Of a stretch of DNA of 64,000 nt, positions 1 through 8,704 are shown piece by piece. Both the position numbers and the translations under genes were made by a program. The stretch's first letter is position 1. Each line of letters opens with the position of its first letter. The notes under the pieces were generated by a model. The model did no database searches. It was not told the origin of the DNA and saw only the letters and a program-made list of their open reading frames with translations. Origin of the DNA: CALAGB01 sp963713965. Its GTDB lineage: Bacteria; Chloroflexota; Chloroflexia; Thermomicrobiales; Thermomicrobiaceae. The stretch lies in the NCBI GenBank assembly GCA_963713965.1, contig OY970217.1:3534001-3598000 (forward strand). The letters run 5' to 3'.

Positions 1-892
1 CATCGGGAGAACGAAAGTCAAGCGATCCCAGCTGAGCGATGTCCAAAGAATGCTGTGGCGCGGGAAGTCTCTGCGGATAGGTGAGGGCATGCTGAATGGG
101 GACACGCATGTCGTGAACACTCAGCTGAGCGAGCACAGATCCATCGATAAAGTTGACAAGCGAATGCACGATGCTCTGAGGATGAATCACGACGTCGATC
201 TTCGAATAAGGAATATCGAAAAGCCAATGTGCCTCGATCACTTCGAGCCCCTTGTTCATCAACGTTGCGGAGTCGATCGTAATCTTGCTTCCCATATTCC
301 AGTTCGGGTGACGAAGAGCCTGTTCCACGGAGACGTACCGGAGTTTCTCCATTGGGAGGTCGAGGAACGGACCGCCTGATGCGGTGAGTGTCACACGTTC
401 GATCTCGTCCGACATGCGGGGAGCGTGCATGCACTGCCAAATGGCGCTGTGCTCACTATCGACCGGCCGAATTTCCACGCCTCGTCGTCGCGCTTCGGGG
501 ATGATCACGCTCCCGGCGCAGACGATGACCTCTTTGTTGGCAAGAGCGATGGTCTTGCCCTCTTCAATAGCTTGCAGCGTCGGCAGGATCGCGGCGTGGC
601 CGGAGGTCGCGATGACTACTAGCTCCACTTCGGGTATCGTGGCCGCAGCAATTAGTCCGGGGATACCAGATGAGAATTCAACGTCTGGAAACAGAGAGGT
701 GTCGATCGGGCACTCGCAGGAGACGAATCTCGGGCGGAATTCCGCGATCTGATCGATGAGGACCTGATGATTGTTTCCGGCGGCGAGCGCCACAATCTCG
801 AACTGTTCCGGCATCTGCGACACGACGTCGAGCGTTTGCCGCCCGATCGATCCCGTACTGCCAAGAACAGCAAGCTTGCGCGTCACATCCAT
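1..892 (-). CDS. dxr: 1-deoxy-D-xylulose 5-phosphate reductoisomerase (C-terminus cut by window edge)
   Basis: Converts DXP to 2-C-methyl-D-erythritol 4-phosphate with NADPH, the committing step of the MEP isoprenoid pathway in the cytoplasm. The visible 297 residues (family about 385) hold the NADPH-binding GSTGSIG at residues 11-17, the ALANKE motif near 117-121, the metal-binding D145 and E147 in PVDSEHSAIWQ, and E217 in MNKGLEVIEA. The ATG start overlaps the end of cdsA by 10 bases, implying translational coupling. It is the last visible gene of the rpsB-to-dxr operon and supplies isoprenoid precursor that UppS, three genes upstream, would use. The last part of the protein lies beyond base 1. 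Confidence 0.96.
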   Translation of the reverse strand, partial: MDVTRKLAVLGSTGSIGRQTLDVVSQMPEQFEIVALAAGNNHQVLIDQIAEFRPRFVSCECPIDTSLFPDVEFSSGIPGLIAAATIPEVELVVIATSGHAAILPTLQAIEEGKTIALANKEVIVCAGSVIIPEARRRGVEIRPVDSEHSAIWQCMHAPRMSDEIERVTLTASGGPFLDLPMEKLRYVSVEQALRHPNWNMGSKITIDSATLMNKGLEVIEAHWLFDIPYSKIDVVIHPQSIVHSLVNFIDGSVLAQLSVHDMRVPIQHALTYPQRLPAPQHSLDIAQLGSLDFRSPD

Positions 893-1749
893 CCGATTCG
901 TTGAATAAGCTGAACCAACACGTATGTCGTCGGAAACGTGAAAAGCAGAGCGTCGATGCGATCAAGCATACCCCCATGGCCGGGGATGAGTTCGCCCATG
1001 TCCTTCACGTTGAGACTGCGTTTGATCGCCGACTCCGCCAGATCGCCGACCTGAGCGGCGACGGCGAGGATGAATCCAAATGCGCAGGCAAACCCCACGC
1101 TGATCGGTGCACCAAAGAGCCACGCTGCAACTGCACCGACCCCAGTGCCCACAGCCAATCCGCTTACCGCGCCAACGCGAGTCTTTCCCGGGCTCAGTCG
1201 AGGGACGAGTTTGGTCTTGCCAAACTGGCGCCCGAACAAATATGCGGCCGTGTCATTGAGCCAGGTAACGGTAAAGACGATGCCAACCCAGGCAAGTCCC
1301 TCCCCTGGCGAGTTGAGCCACCCCGCCACCGTATTCGTCCACGATTGTGTGGAATCGCCGCCGAGGTTTCTCAATGCGACCGCGAAAAAGAGCGGCATGG
1401 CCACGTAGACGATGGTCGTCAACGTTAGAGCCCAGTCAATGAGGAGTCCAATTTGACTCTCACGGGCGAGCATCATCGCCGACGCGCACAGAAGCGCCAC
1501 GATCATGAGCCAACTGAACGACTCATCTGGCGACGTGAATGCGGCGATGATCAGGAACAGCGCGCCGAGCGCGAGTCCTGTTCGTCTGAACGGCTTGTGC
1601 CCCGCCATCTGGAAGACGGTTGTCATTTCCTGGATGCCGATAAGCACGACGAAAAGCATCGCTGCAGCGAAGAGGTAGCTCCCCAGGAATGCCGGTATGG
1701 CAGCGAACAGCACGATCCCGATGGCGCTGATTGATCGTTGTCGCAACAC
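883..1749 (-). CDS. cdsA: Phosphatidate cytidylyltransferase (CDP-diglyceride synthase)
   Basis: Makes CDP-diacylglycerol from phosphatidate and CTP in the membrane, the branch point to phosphatidylinositol, phosphatidylglycerol and other phospholipids. The 288-residue protein is almost entirely hydrophobic segments. It ends with the CDP-diglyceride synthetase signature at residues 240-266 (SAIKRS, KDMGELIPGHGG, LDRID), which holds the catalytic Asp pair. It sits 18 bases after uppS and overlaps dxr. The presence of INO1 elsewhere in the window suggests that its product could feed an inositol lipid; that link is inference. Confidence 0.96.
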   Translation of the reverse strand: MLRQRSISAIGIVLFAAIPAFLGSYLFAAAMLFVVLIGIQEMTTVFQMAGHKPFRRTGLALGALFLIIAAFTSPDESFSWLMIVALLCASAMMLARESQIGLLIDWALTLTTIVYVAMPLFFAVALRNLGGDSTQSWTNTVAGWLNSPGEGLAWVGIVFTVTWLNDTAAYLFGRQFGKTKLVPRLSPGKTRVGAVSGLAVGTGVGAVAAWLFGAPISVGFACAFGFILAVAAQVGDLAESAIKRSLNVKDMGELIPGHGGMLDRIDALLFTFPTTYVLVQLIQRIGWM

Positions 1750-1767
1750 GCTTCGCGGGACCTCCGT

Positions 1768-2580
1768 TCAGCTGGAAGTCCGGCCCGGGGCGGCCGGTTT
1801 GATTCCCCCGAAGCGGCGATCGCGGTTTCGGTACTCGTTGACGGCTTCCTCGAGGTCAGACGGTCCGAAGTCCGGCCACAGGACGGGGGTGAAGAAGTAC
1901 TCAGCGTACGCTGCCTGCCACAGGAGAAAGTTGCTCGTTCGGTACTCACCGGACGTGCGAATGATGAGGTCAGGATCAGGCATGTCGTGTGTGTAGAGAT
2001 ATTGGCCGATCAGATCTTCGCTGACGTCCTCAGAGGGGACGCCATCATCAATGATGCGACGAATGGCGTGAATGAGCTCTGCGCGTCCACCGTAATTGAA
2101 GGCGAGCGTTAGGACGATGCGTTCATTATTCTGGGTGAGCGCGATCGAATCTTTGATGGCGTCCTGGAGCTCTGGCTCGAGACCTTCGAGACTCCCAATA
2201 TGGCGAAGCTGAGCTCCGCGACTGTTCAGCTCTTCGGTCTCGCTGCTGATTGCAGCGGCGAGAATTCGAAGTATGCCCTCGACCTCGTCACGCGGTCGTC
2301 GCCAGTTTTCGGTCGAAAAGGCCCAAAGCGTGAGATAGCCGATCCCGATCTCACCTGCCTTGTTCGTAATTCGGCGGATGTTCTCGGTTCCGGCCTCATG
2401 GCCCGCGATGCGCGGTAGCCCACGCTTTGTGGCCCACCGCCCATTGCCGTCCATGATGATGGCCACGTGACGCGGAACTCGCCGTGATCCGCCTTTCGAG
2501 CCGTTGTCGGCTGCCGAAGTCGGTGTGTCGTCTTGGGACTCAGATACTGACTCTGGGCGATCAGACTTCGAGGACTTCAT
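1768..2580 (-). CDS. uppS: Undecaprenyl diphosphate synthase (cis-prenyltransferase)
   Basis: Condenses FPP with isopentenyl diphosphate to undecaprenyl diphosphate, the lipid carrier of peptidoglycan and surface polysaccharides. The P-loop-like MDGNGRWA motif carries the catalytic Asp at residue 44. The C-terminal RTSGE and SNFLLWQ motifs, which bind the homoallylic diphosphate, are also present. A charged, probably disordered leader of about 35 residues precedes the core. I chose the ATG overlapping the end of frr by 20 bases; a TTG 39 bases further upstream lacks a ribosome binding site. Confidence 0.94.
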   Translation of the reverse strand: MKSSKSDRPESVSESQDDTPTSAADNGSKGGSRRVPRHVAIIMDGNGRWATKRGLPRIAGHEAGTENIRRITNKAGEIGIGYLTLWAFSTENWRRPRDEVEGILRILAAAISSETEELNSRGAQLRHIGSLEGLEPELQDAIKDSIALTQNNERIVLTLAFNYGGRAELIHAIRRIIDDGVPSEDVSEDLIGQYLYTHDMPDPDLIIRTSGEYRTSNFLLWQAAYAEYFFTPVLWPDFGPSDLEEAVNEYRNRDRRFGGIKPAAPGRTSS

Positions 2581-3118
2581 CCTCTTTTTGCTTTCCAATC
2601 GTGTCAGCCTCGCTGACAAAGCGGTCGGTGAGATCCTGAATTTGTTGCTCGCCGCGTCGCTCGTCGTCTTCGCCGATTTGCTTGTCCTTCATTAGGTCTT
2701 TGATCTGTGCCACGGCATCGCGGCGAATGTTGCGAAGGGCGACGCGGTCTTCCTCGACTTTAGCGCGCACTACACGCACGAGCGATCTACGTCGTTCCTC
2801 GGTTAGCGCTGGAATGGCGATTCGAATGAGCTGACCATCATTGGTGGGGTTCAATCCGAGATCCGAGCTGCGAATCGCCTTTTCGATAATTCCGAGTGAC
2901 CCGCGGTCCCACGGCTGTACAACCAGAAGACGTGGTTCAGGGGCACTGATACCTGCCAGCTGATTGAGAGGGGTTGGTGTTCCGTAGTATTCAACGTCGA
3001 GATGCTCGATCAGACCCGGGGCGGCACGCCCGGTTCGGATGCCGGAGAGTTCCCGCCTGAGCGCGACAATCGTCTTTTCCATACGATCTTCCGCGTCGAG
3101 GAGAATGTCATCAGTCAT
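2561..3118 (-). CDS. frr: Ribosome recycling factor
   Basis: Splits post-termination ribosomes together with EF-G. From the chosen ATG the protein is 185 residues, the usual length, with the typical three-helix-bundle sequence including LSGIRTGRA, GSLGIIEKAI and the Arg-rich helix near RRDAVAQIKDL. An earlier ATG 30 bases upstream is in frame, but GAGGAGGG lies about 6 bases before the chosen one. Position between pyrH and uppS is the classic bacterial arrangement. Confidence 0.97.
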   Translation of the reverse strand: MTDDILLDAEDRMEKTIVALRRELSGIRTGRAAPGLIEHLDVEYYGTPTPLNQLAGISAPEPRLLVVQPWDRGSLGIIEKAIRSSDLGLNPTNDGQLIRIAIPALTEERRRSLVRVVRAKVEEDRVALRNIRRDAVAQIKDLMKDKQIGEDDERRGEQQIQDLTDRFVSEADTIGKQKEDEVLEV

Positions 3119-3189
3119 GGGTCGTCCCTCCTCGTTGTCGCTCGTCACCCGATGTTGCTCAGCGCTCCCGCCGAGAGCGGCCGGGCGCC

Positions 3190-3939
3190 TTAAGATACGA
3201 GCGTTCCAACGTCTTCGCCAAGCGCTGCCCGCTCAATATTGCCGGGACTCAACAAATCGAAGACCACGATTGGCAGGTTGTTTTCCCGGCACAGCGCCAG
3301 GGCCGACTGGTCCATCACTCGCAGGTTACGTTCAAGTGCTTCCTGATGGGAGACCGTCTTGAACAGGTTCGCGTCGGGATTCAGTTTCGGGTCGTCGTCG
3401 TAGACGCCGTCAACGTGATTCTTACCCATCAGGATGACTTCCGCGCCAATCTCAAGTGCACGGAGAGCGGCCGCAGTGTCGGTCGTGAAATATGGGTTGC
3501 CGGTGCCGCCAGCGAGGATGACCACTCGGCCCTTTTCCATGTGGCGTATGGCTCTCCTCCGGATATACGGTTCGGCGACCTGGTGCATTTCGACCGCAGT
3601 TTGGACTCTGGTCTGCACACCCTGGTTCTCGAGCGCGTCCTGGAGCGCCAGGGCGTTGATGACCGTCGCCAGCATGCCCATGTAATCGGCCGTGGCACGA
3701 TCCATCCCCCGTGAGCTCGCGGCCAAGCCACGCCAGATGTTGCCACCTCCAACGACGATCGCGACCTCGACGCCCTCCGCTACAACTCTCGAAATCTCTT
3801 CCGCGAGCGCGGTGACCACCACGGGATCGACACCGTATCCGAACTGCCCCATCAGCGCCTCACCTGAAAGCTTCAGGACGACACGCGAATACCGCAGCTC
3901 ACGTCGATCGGTCTGGCTATCTTCACCGATCACTGACAC
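3190..3939 (-). CDS. pyrH: UMP kinase
   Basis: Phosphorylates UMP to UDP; a hexameric amino-acid-kinase-fold enzyme normally controlled by GTP and UTP. Visible motifs are VVLKLSGEAL (residues 20-29), VVVGGGN and the aspartokinase-like substrate site around DTAAALRALEIGAE. I chose a GTG four bases after the tsf stop, giving 249 residues (family about 240), with GAGGAG at the tsf end as possible Shine-Dalgarno. An ATG 30 bases upstream inside tsf is the alternative start. Confidence 0.95.
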   Translation of the reverse strand: MSVIGEDSQTDRRELRYSRVVLKLSGEALMGQFGYGVDPVVVTALAEEISRVVAEGVEVAIVVGGGNIWRGLAASSRGMDRATADYMGMLATVINALALQDALENQGVQTRVQTAVEMHQVAEPYIRRRAIRHMEKGRVVILAGGTGNPYFTTDTAAALRALEIGAEVILMGKNHVDGVYDDDPKLNPDANLFKTVSHQEALERNLRVMDQSALALCRENNLPIVVFDLLSPGNIERAALGEDVGTLVS

Positions 3940-3943
3940 AATC

Positions 3944-4525
3944 CTACGACTCCTCAGATGAATCCTCATCGCTTGCACCAAGTTCGAAACGCACGAAGCG
4001 CCGCACGACGATATTCTCACCAAGCTTGCCAATTTGCTCTTTGATCAGGTCCTCTATATTGCGTTTCGGCTCCTTGATGAATGGCTGAGCGAGAAGCGCA
4101 ACTTGCTCGATGAACTTCTCCCGATCGCCAAACTCCTCCGCCCCTGCCGCAAGATCGCCTTCCGGGATGTCGGCTTCGGTGACGTATCGAGGGTTAGATG
4201 CCGCGACCTGCATGGCGATGTCACGGACGAGCGATCGAAAGTCCTCCGTGCGTGCGACGAAGTCAGTTTCGCAGTTGACTTCGACGAGCGTGCCGATGCG
4301 CCCACCGTTCTGACCAGGCTGCCCGCCGTGAATGTACGACCAAACCAGCCCTTCAGAAGCGTCTCTGTCGGACTTGCGCTCAGCGCGTTTCAGTCCCTGT
4401 TGCTGAAGAATCTGAGTCGCTTTGTTGAAATCTCCGTCAGCGGACTCGAGCGCGCGTTTGGCGTCCATGATACCGGCGCCCGTTTGCTCACGAAGATCCT
4501 TCACCATCTGCGTGGTGATTTGCAC
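3944..4525 (-). CDS. tsf: Translation elongation factor Ts
   Basis: Nucleotide exchange factor that regenerates EF-Tu-GTP. The 193-residue protein is the short form seen in Chloroflexota, Thermus and cyanobacteria: N-terminal UBA-like domain (VKDLREQTGAGIMDAKRAL), then the TDFVAR motif whose Asp-Phe displaces Mg in EF-Tu, with the second core subdomain much reduced. It starts with GTG, supported by GGGAGG five to six bases upstream. It follows rpsB after about 80 bases and nearly abuts pyrH. Confidence 0.97.
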   Translation of the reverse strand: MQITTQMVKDLREQTGAGIMDAKRALESADGDFNKATQILQQQGLKRAERKSDRDASEGLVWSYIHGGQPGQNGGRIGTLVEVNCETDFVARTEDFRSLVRDIAMQVAASNPRYVTEADIPEGDLAAGAEEFGDREKFIEQVALLAQPFIKEPKRNIEDLIKEQIGKLGENIVVRRFVRFELGASDEDSSEES

Positions 4526-4604
4526 GTTTCCTCCCTCAGTGTCAGTTATGAGAGATATGCTGAGGCCGGCGGTTGAGCCGGCCCCGAACGATGATCGTCA
4601 ATAC

Positions 4605-5453
4605 CTAGCGGCGAGGGGCGGTTCGAGGTTTGGAGCCCGAGTCTTCGCCCTCTTCGTCTTCCTCGTTCTCGCCTTCGTCAGTGAATTCGTAGGATGAGTC
4701 ATCGGCATTTTCGCCGACGCCCGCTTCGCTGGCCATGGTGCTCTCGGCCTCAGTGCGTCCCTCAACGATCGCGTCCGCTATACGGGACGTGACCAAGCGT
4801 ACGGAGCGAATCGCATCGTCATTCGCCGGAATTACGTAATCTACGAGGTCTGGGTCACAATTGGTGTCGACCATGGCGATGATCGGGACTCCGAGCCGTC
4901 GAGCTTCTGCCACCGCGATTGTCTCACGCTTTGGGTCGACGATGTATACCGCCGCCGGAAGCTGAGTGAGGTCACGCAAACCACCGAGCGATTCCTGCAG
5001 CTTCTCGAGCTCTCGATGCGTCTTGACCTGCTCCTGTTTCGGGAGATTGTCGATCTCGCCGCCGTATACGCGCCGCTCGAGTTCACGCAAGTAGCGCAGG
5101 CGGGATCGAATCGTCACGAAGTTGGTGAGCGTGCCGCCCAGCCAGCGCCGGTCCACAAATGGCATTCCGCAGCGACCGGCCTCGTTCCGCATCGTGTCTT
5201 GCGCCTGTTTCTTCGTGCCGACGAAAACGATGCGACCGCCGTTCACGGCGATTTCGCGTGCGAAATCTTGAGCCTCTTGAAGAAGACGGGCGGTCTGCTG
5301 CAGATCGATAACGTGAATACCGTGACGATCGGAGAAGATGTAGGGCCGCATTTTGGGATTCCAGCGCTTCGTCTGATGCCCAAAGTGCACGCCCGCTTCG
5401 AGGAGCGCCTTCATTGTTACGCGAGTAGCTTCGGTCTCGGTGATAGTGACCAA
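4605..5453 (-). CDS. rpsB: 30S ribosomal protein S2
   Basis: Binds the head-body junction of the small subunit and is needed for S1 recruitment where S1 exists. The sequence contains the S2 hallmarks LLEAGVHFGHQ, WNPKM, IHVIDL, FVGTKKQA and the later IPIIAMVDTNCDP. An acidic C-terminal tail (about 45 residues rich in E and D) extends past the usual end. Start is TTG with GGAAGGA about seven bases upstream; an internal ATG 13 codons later is the alternative. First gene of the operon running to dxr. Confidence 0.96.
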   Translation of the reverse strand: MVTITETEATRVTMKALLEAGVHFGHQTKRWNPKMRPYIFSDRHGIHVIDLQQTARLLQEAQDFAREIAVNGGRIVFVGTKKQAQDTMRNEAGRCGMPFVDRRWLGGTLTNFVTIRSRLRYLRELERRVYGGEIDNLPKQEQVKTHRELEKLQESLGGLRDLTQLPAAVYIVDPKRETIAVAEARRLGVPIIAMVDTNCDPDLVDYVIPANDDAIRSVRLVTSRIADAIVEGRTEAESTMASEAGVGENADDSSYEFTDEGENEEDEEGEDSGSKPRTAPRR

Positions 5454-5520
5454 AGACGTGTCCTTCCTGGTGTTTAATCGACCGTGCCGTTCACCCCAAT
5501 CCAGGACCGTGACTTGAACG

Positions 5521-5566
5521 GCACACCAGGATCAGTCCGGGCACGTGGAAATTTGGCCACGTGTGC
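5521..5566 (-). promoter_or_regulatory. Hairpin in the rpsB leader
   Basis: In the 5' leader of rpsB a 7-bp stem (CACGTGG with CCACGTG, 8-base loop) is nested inside an outer GCACAC/GTGTGC pairing. It could be an S2 autoregulatory site or only a transcript-stabilising hairpin. No known leader family is recognised. Confidence 0.35.
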
Positions 5567-5577
5567 GGCCACGAATC

Positions 5578-5607
5578 AGTATAGCATAGGCCTATTTTTG
5601 GCGTCAG
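5578..5607 (-). promoter_or_regulatory. Probable promoter of the rpsB operon
   Basis: CTGACG and TATACT are separated by 18 bases, matching sigma-70 type elements, about 125 bases before the rpsB start. The -35 element overlaps the stop codon of the upstream SH3-protein gene. Confidence 0.5.
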
Positions 5608-6569
5608 GACGATGGCTCTAGATAATCCGCGACGATATACCCGGTCGCTCCGCTGTCCGTCTTGACCGGCCACCACGTATAGCCATCGGCATCGATCGAA
5701 TCACCGGTAATCGTGACGGCCGTGCCATCCGACAACTGGTCAACCACATTCCCGCCGGTTGTGGGCGCGTCGCGCATGTTCACTCCGGTGCCACCGGTGT
5801 TCGCCACGACCGCCGCGCCGCCAGATTGAATCGTCCCGGACGTACCAGTGGTCGCCGTTCCGGCGGTTGTGGTCTTCGTCGCGGTCGCAACGACGGCGGG
5901 CGACCCAGTAATTGACGTTGCGCTGGGGCTGCCTAAGATCACCTGACTAGTTGAGGTCGCCGTGGATTGAGGAGTAGTTGCAGCGCTGTTGCCCCCTCCG
6001 ATCAAGTGGCTCAACCAAAACCATGCAAGCCCAAGGAGGACTATGACACCCAGTACCGGTGCCGCAATGCGTAAATAATCGGTCCAGTAACGCTCTTCGG
6101 GATAGTAGGTAAATTGGCGGTCGTTGCCACCTGGATGGTTGGGGTCGGACGGCGAGCCGGGAGGTCGACCGGTATCCTCGTCATCATCGAAATCATCAGC
6201 ATCTCGGCGAGGGCCCGACGGTGGGTACTGGTTCATTTCACCTCCTCGGTCGTCAGTCGTCCGACTCGTGGTGGCCCGGGGACCAGGACTGCTACTCATC
6301 GCTGAAAGCGACAGATCATCGGGCTGGGAACCCCGCGCTCGCTGTTCTGGACGCTCTTCAGTGGCTTGCGCATTTCTCGCGGAGGCTCCAACTGTGGGAC
6401 CCTCGATCGGCTCCCAGTAGTTGCCCATACCACGGTCGCAATCCAGATCGTCCTCGCCGACGAGGTGGCTTTGTTGGGGCGAGTAAAGAAGCGGGTTCCG
6501 GCACCATCCCTTCCGCCAGATGGGAGCCGGCTCGTAGTGCTTACACGTACTACACTTGCGGACAGTCAC
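5604..6569 (-). CDS. Membrane protein with four-cysteine N-terminal domain and extracellular SH3 domain
   Basis: No named function. Four regions are visible. First, a short N-terminal domain with Cys 6, 9, 23 and 44 (KCSTCKHYEP, GWCRNPLLY, DLDCDRGMGNYWEP), spaced like a small zinc or iron-sulfur site. Second, an acidic Pro/Asp/Ser linker. Third, one transmembrane helix at about 170-190 (VLGVIVLLGLAWFWLSHLIG). Fourth, a Ser/Thr-rich stretch and a bacterial SH3 domain at about 255-321 (VNMRDAPTTGGNVVDQL, GYIVADYLEP), a fold that often binds peptidoglycan. Topology is probably Cys domain inside, SH3 outside. GTG start has AGAGGG six bases upstream; an ATG ten codons earlier has none. Confidence 0.85.
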   Translation of the reverse strand: MTVRKCSTCKHYEPAPIWRKGWCRNPLLYSPQQSHLVGEDDLDCDRGMGNYWEPIEGPTVGASARNAQATEERPEQRARGSQPDDLSLSAMSSSPGPRATTSRTTDDRGGEMNQYPPSGPRRDADDFDDDEDTGRPPGSPSDPNHPGGNDRQFTYYPEERYWTDYLRIAAPVLGVIVLLGLAWFWLSHLIGGGNSAATTPQSTATSTSQVILGSPSATSITGSPAVVATATKTTTAGTATTGTSGTIQSGGAAVVANTGGTGVNMRDAPTTGGNVVDQLSDGTAVTITGDSIDADGYTWWPVKTDSGATGYIVADYLEPSS

Positions 6570-6701
6570 GCAGTTCCCTCTCTGCCGCGTTCTGATCATC
6601 GGGGAAGAGGCTGAGATCGTCAGAGCGCACAGCAGACCTGGGACTAGTTGTCAGTCCCTTGCCGGAACACGCGACTCGTTTTTGCCCCAGCCGTCGCCGC
6701 C

Positions 6702-6710
6702 ATTATAGCA
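6702..6710 (-). promoter_or_regulatory. Extended -10 promoter element
   Basis: TGC followed by TATAAT reads toward the SH3-protein gene about 130 bases downstream. No good -35 is seen. The element lies in the loop of a 7-bp inverted repeat (GCCCCAG at 6684, CTGGGGC at 6720), which could be an operator. Confidence 0.4.
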
Positions 6711-6765
6711 CGCAGTCCGCTGGGGCTGGCTATGGGGGAACCCAAAGTTAATGTGTCGTTGAGGA

Positions 6766-7272
6766 CTATTCGTCCGACTCTTTACGCGTCCGCGTACCTG
6801 AAAGCGATTCGTCTTCATCAGACCCGAATCTGCGCAACGCACCTTGTCCGTTTTCATTTGATTCGGTTGTTGATGACGTCGTCCCCGTCATTGGTGATGG
6901 AGCCTCCATGCGAAGCTCCCCTTCGAGGATTGCGCCTTCATTGATGACCAGACTCTCAGTTACCACGGTGGCGAAGACACGACCGGTCGGCATGAGTTGG
7001 AGCTTGCCACGACACGTGACCGTCCCTCGTAACTGTCCGGCAACCGCGATGCTCGATGCCTCGACCGACGCGTCAATATCCGCGCCTTCGGCGATGTAGA
7101 GTAAGCCCTGACATTTCACATTGCCACGTAGGACGCCTTCGATACGCAGGTCACGATCGGTCGTGAAGGTGCCCTCCACGTTCGAGTGGCGGTCCACCAG
7201 GCTATAGGCCTCGGTTGACTGAGCCGAACTCTCACCATACGAGCCACTTGGACCCGACGGTCGAAACGACAT
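6766..7272 (-). CDS. Bactofilin family protein
   Basis: Polymer-forming cytoskeletal protein (DUF583 family) that assembles into nucleotide-independent filaments, often at the membrane. The central region is a right-handed beta-helix of short repeats: GTFTTDRDLRIEGVLRG, GADIDASVEASSIAVAGQLRG, GRVFATVVTESLVINEGA. Both ends are Ser/Thr-rich and disordered. 168 residues, normal for the family. GGAGGG lies about six bases before the ATG. It follows a second bactofilin gene by 31 bases, so the two are probably co-transcribed and may co-polymerise. Confidence 0.9.
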   Translation of the reverse strand: MSFRPSGPSGSYGESSAQSTEAYSLVDRHSNVEGTFTTDRDLRIEGVLRGNVKCQGLLYIAEGADIDASVEASSIAVAGQLRGTVTCRGKLQLMPTGRVFATVVTESLVINEGAILEGELRMEAPSPMTGTTSSTTESNENGQGALRRFGSDEDESLSGTRTRKESDE

Positions 7273-7303
7273 CTGCGTCCCTCCACAATGCTGTCAGAAC
7301 AGC

Positions 7304-8197
7304 CTACCGCGAGGATCGTCTCCCTGTCGTTGTCCCCGCGTCCGTCGAATAGGCGGTCGTTGTTCCTCCGGACTCCATCTTGAGCTGTCCGGAGAGCTGT
7401 GCACCTTCGTGCACGATCAATCTTGGCGCTTTGACATCGCCAGAGACGTGTCCCTGCGCGAGAAGCTCGAGTCGACCTCGTGCCTCGACCTTGCCGCGCA
7501 CTGTTCCAGCGACTACGACGTTGTCGGCAAAGATGTGAGCGTCGACCTCGGCTCCCTCAGCGACGAACACGTCATTGGCGGCGTGGAGCTCGCCTTCAGC
7601 GCGGCCGTGCACATTGATGGAGCCTTCCGTTCGGAGAACACCATTCCAATTCGAATTGGACGAGACAACGCTCGTCGCGGCGTCCGAAGTCTGCCAGCTC
7701 GCCCGGTAGGCAGGCTGCGACTGGGATAGCGACTGCGTCTGCGTGAGATCCTCAGCCGATGAACGGCTCGAAGCGAACTCTTCTTCTCGCAGAGATGGTG
7801 TCGCGGTGGCGAACTGTGACGTGTCCTGAGGTTCGTCGTAGCGATACTCGTCGGTCCCCAGATCTTCATCCGTCTGCGCCTGCTTGCGCAAACTCGTTAC
7901 CTGCCGTTGAAATGAGTCGCTCCGCGGATTGTTGTCCTTACGGAACATCATGAGCATTCCTCCCGCTCGAGTCTGTTCAGTTGAAGGCGCGTTGGCGGGT
8001 TGGTCGATCTCAATTTGACGGCCGACTTCAGTGTGCCGGCTGAACGAAAGAATCCCACTGCGCCACTCGGCTAGCAACGATGGTCGCCATTTCCATGTGC
8101 GGGCGAGCCAGTCTGAGAGACTCCCTGGTCGCCATACGCTGTTGCCAAATGAGCTCATTGCTCCACGCCAGAATGCTGGAATTGGCTTGGCACTCAT
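7304..8197 (-). CDS. Bactofilin family protein with long N-terminal region
   Basis: Second bactofilin. The beta-helix core lies in the C-terminal third (GVLRTEGSINVHGRAEG, GAEVDAHIFADNVVVAG, GHVSGDVKAPRLIVHEG), preceded by a long Ser/Thr/Gln-rich linker. The start is uncertain. The frame opens at an ATG with AGGAG 11 bases away. An internal ATG at 7951 has a much better GGAGGA at 6 bases and would give about 215 residues, removing a Trp-rich N-terminus that I do not recognise. The shorter form is quite possible. Confidence 0.82.
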   Translation of the reverse strand: MSAKPIPAFWRGAMSSFGNSVWRPGSLSDWLARTWKWRPSLLAEWRSGILSFSRHTEVGRQIEIDQPANAPSTEQTRAGGMLMMFRKDNNPRSDSFQRQVTSLRKQAQTDEDLGTDEYRYDEPQDTSQFATATPSLREEEFASSRSSAEDLTQTQSLSQSQPAYRASWQTSDAATSVVSSNSNWNGVLRTEGSINVHGRAEGELHAANDVFVAEGAEVDAHIFADNVVVAGTVRGKVEARGRLELLAQGHVSGDVKAPRLIVHEGAQLSGQLKMESGGTTTAYSTDAGTTTGRRSSR

Positions 8198-8296
8198 CGT
8201 TTACTCGCTCCTAGCGATTTTACTATGGACGGTCTAGCGGCGCACCCGAGTCGAGATTTTCCGTGATTCAGCCGGCTCGGATGGTGTAAGTATATA

Positions 8297-8308
8297 GTGT
8301 ACGTACAC
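8297..8308. promoter_or_regulatory. Perfect 12-bp palindrome between divergent genes
   Basis: GTGTACGTACAC lies in the 213-base gap between the bactofilin operon and a small membrane protein gene, next to an AT-rich TATATAG. It could be an operator for either; no regulator is identified. Confidence 0.3.
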
Positions 8309-8410
8309 ACATGTCTAGGCCTGTCGGCATCCAAACGCCTGCAATTGACGTTGGGGCGAACCTGTGCGCCGGCTCTTGGGAGATGCTTTGGAACAGGGTA
8401 GACTTTAGTT

Positions 8411-8704
8411 ATGGAAGAAAGGGAGCGGAGCGGACTCTACGCCTACGCCGGAATCCTGATCGGGTTCAAAGTCTGGACCTTGATCATTATTTTGTGGCTC
8501 ACGTCGTCGTGGGACGCCGTAATCTTCGTACTTGCCGGTCACGTGCTTTGGTTGGCGGGAGTCGCGGTCCTCGTGGCCGGGCCAGCCGCTTTCTGGATGC
8601 GCCTTGTTCGGATGCGGAGACGGCGGCGCGAACTCCAGCATGCGGAGTGGCACGTCGATGAGCCCCTTGGCTCGGTGCGTACCGAAAATGCCTCCGAAGA
8701 TTAA
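8411..8704 (+). CDS. Small membrane protein of unknown function
   Basis: 97 residues with two hydrophobic segments (about 10-30, GILIGFKVWTLIIILWL, and 36-62, VIFVLAGHVLWLAGVAVLV) followed by a basic RMRRRRR stretch and a charged tail. By the positive-inside rule the C-terminus should be cytoplasmic. I do not recognise a family. The ribosome binding site is poor. The reading is supported mainly by the clean two-helix pattern. The following 245 bases up to the tRNA gene contain no gene I can support. Confidence 0.6.
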   Translation: MEERERSGLYAYAGILIGFKVWTLIIILWLTSSWDAVIFVLAGHVLWLAGVAVLVAGPAAFWMRLVRMRRRRRELQHAEWHVDEPLGSVRTENASED

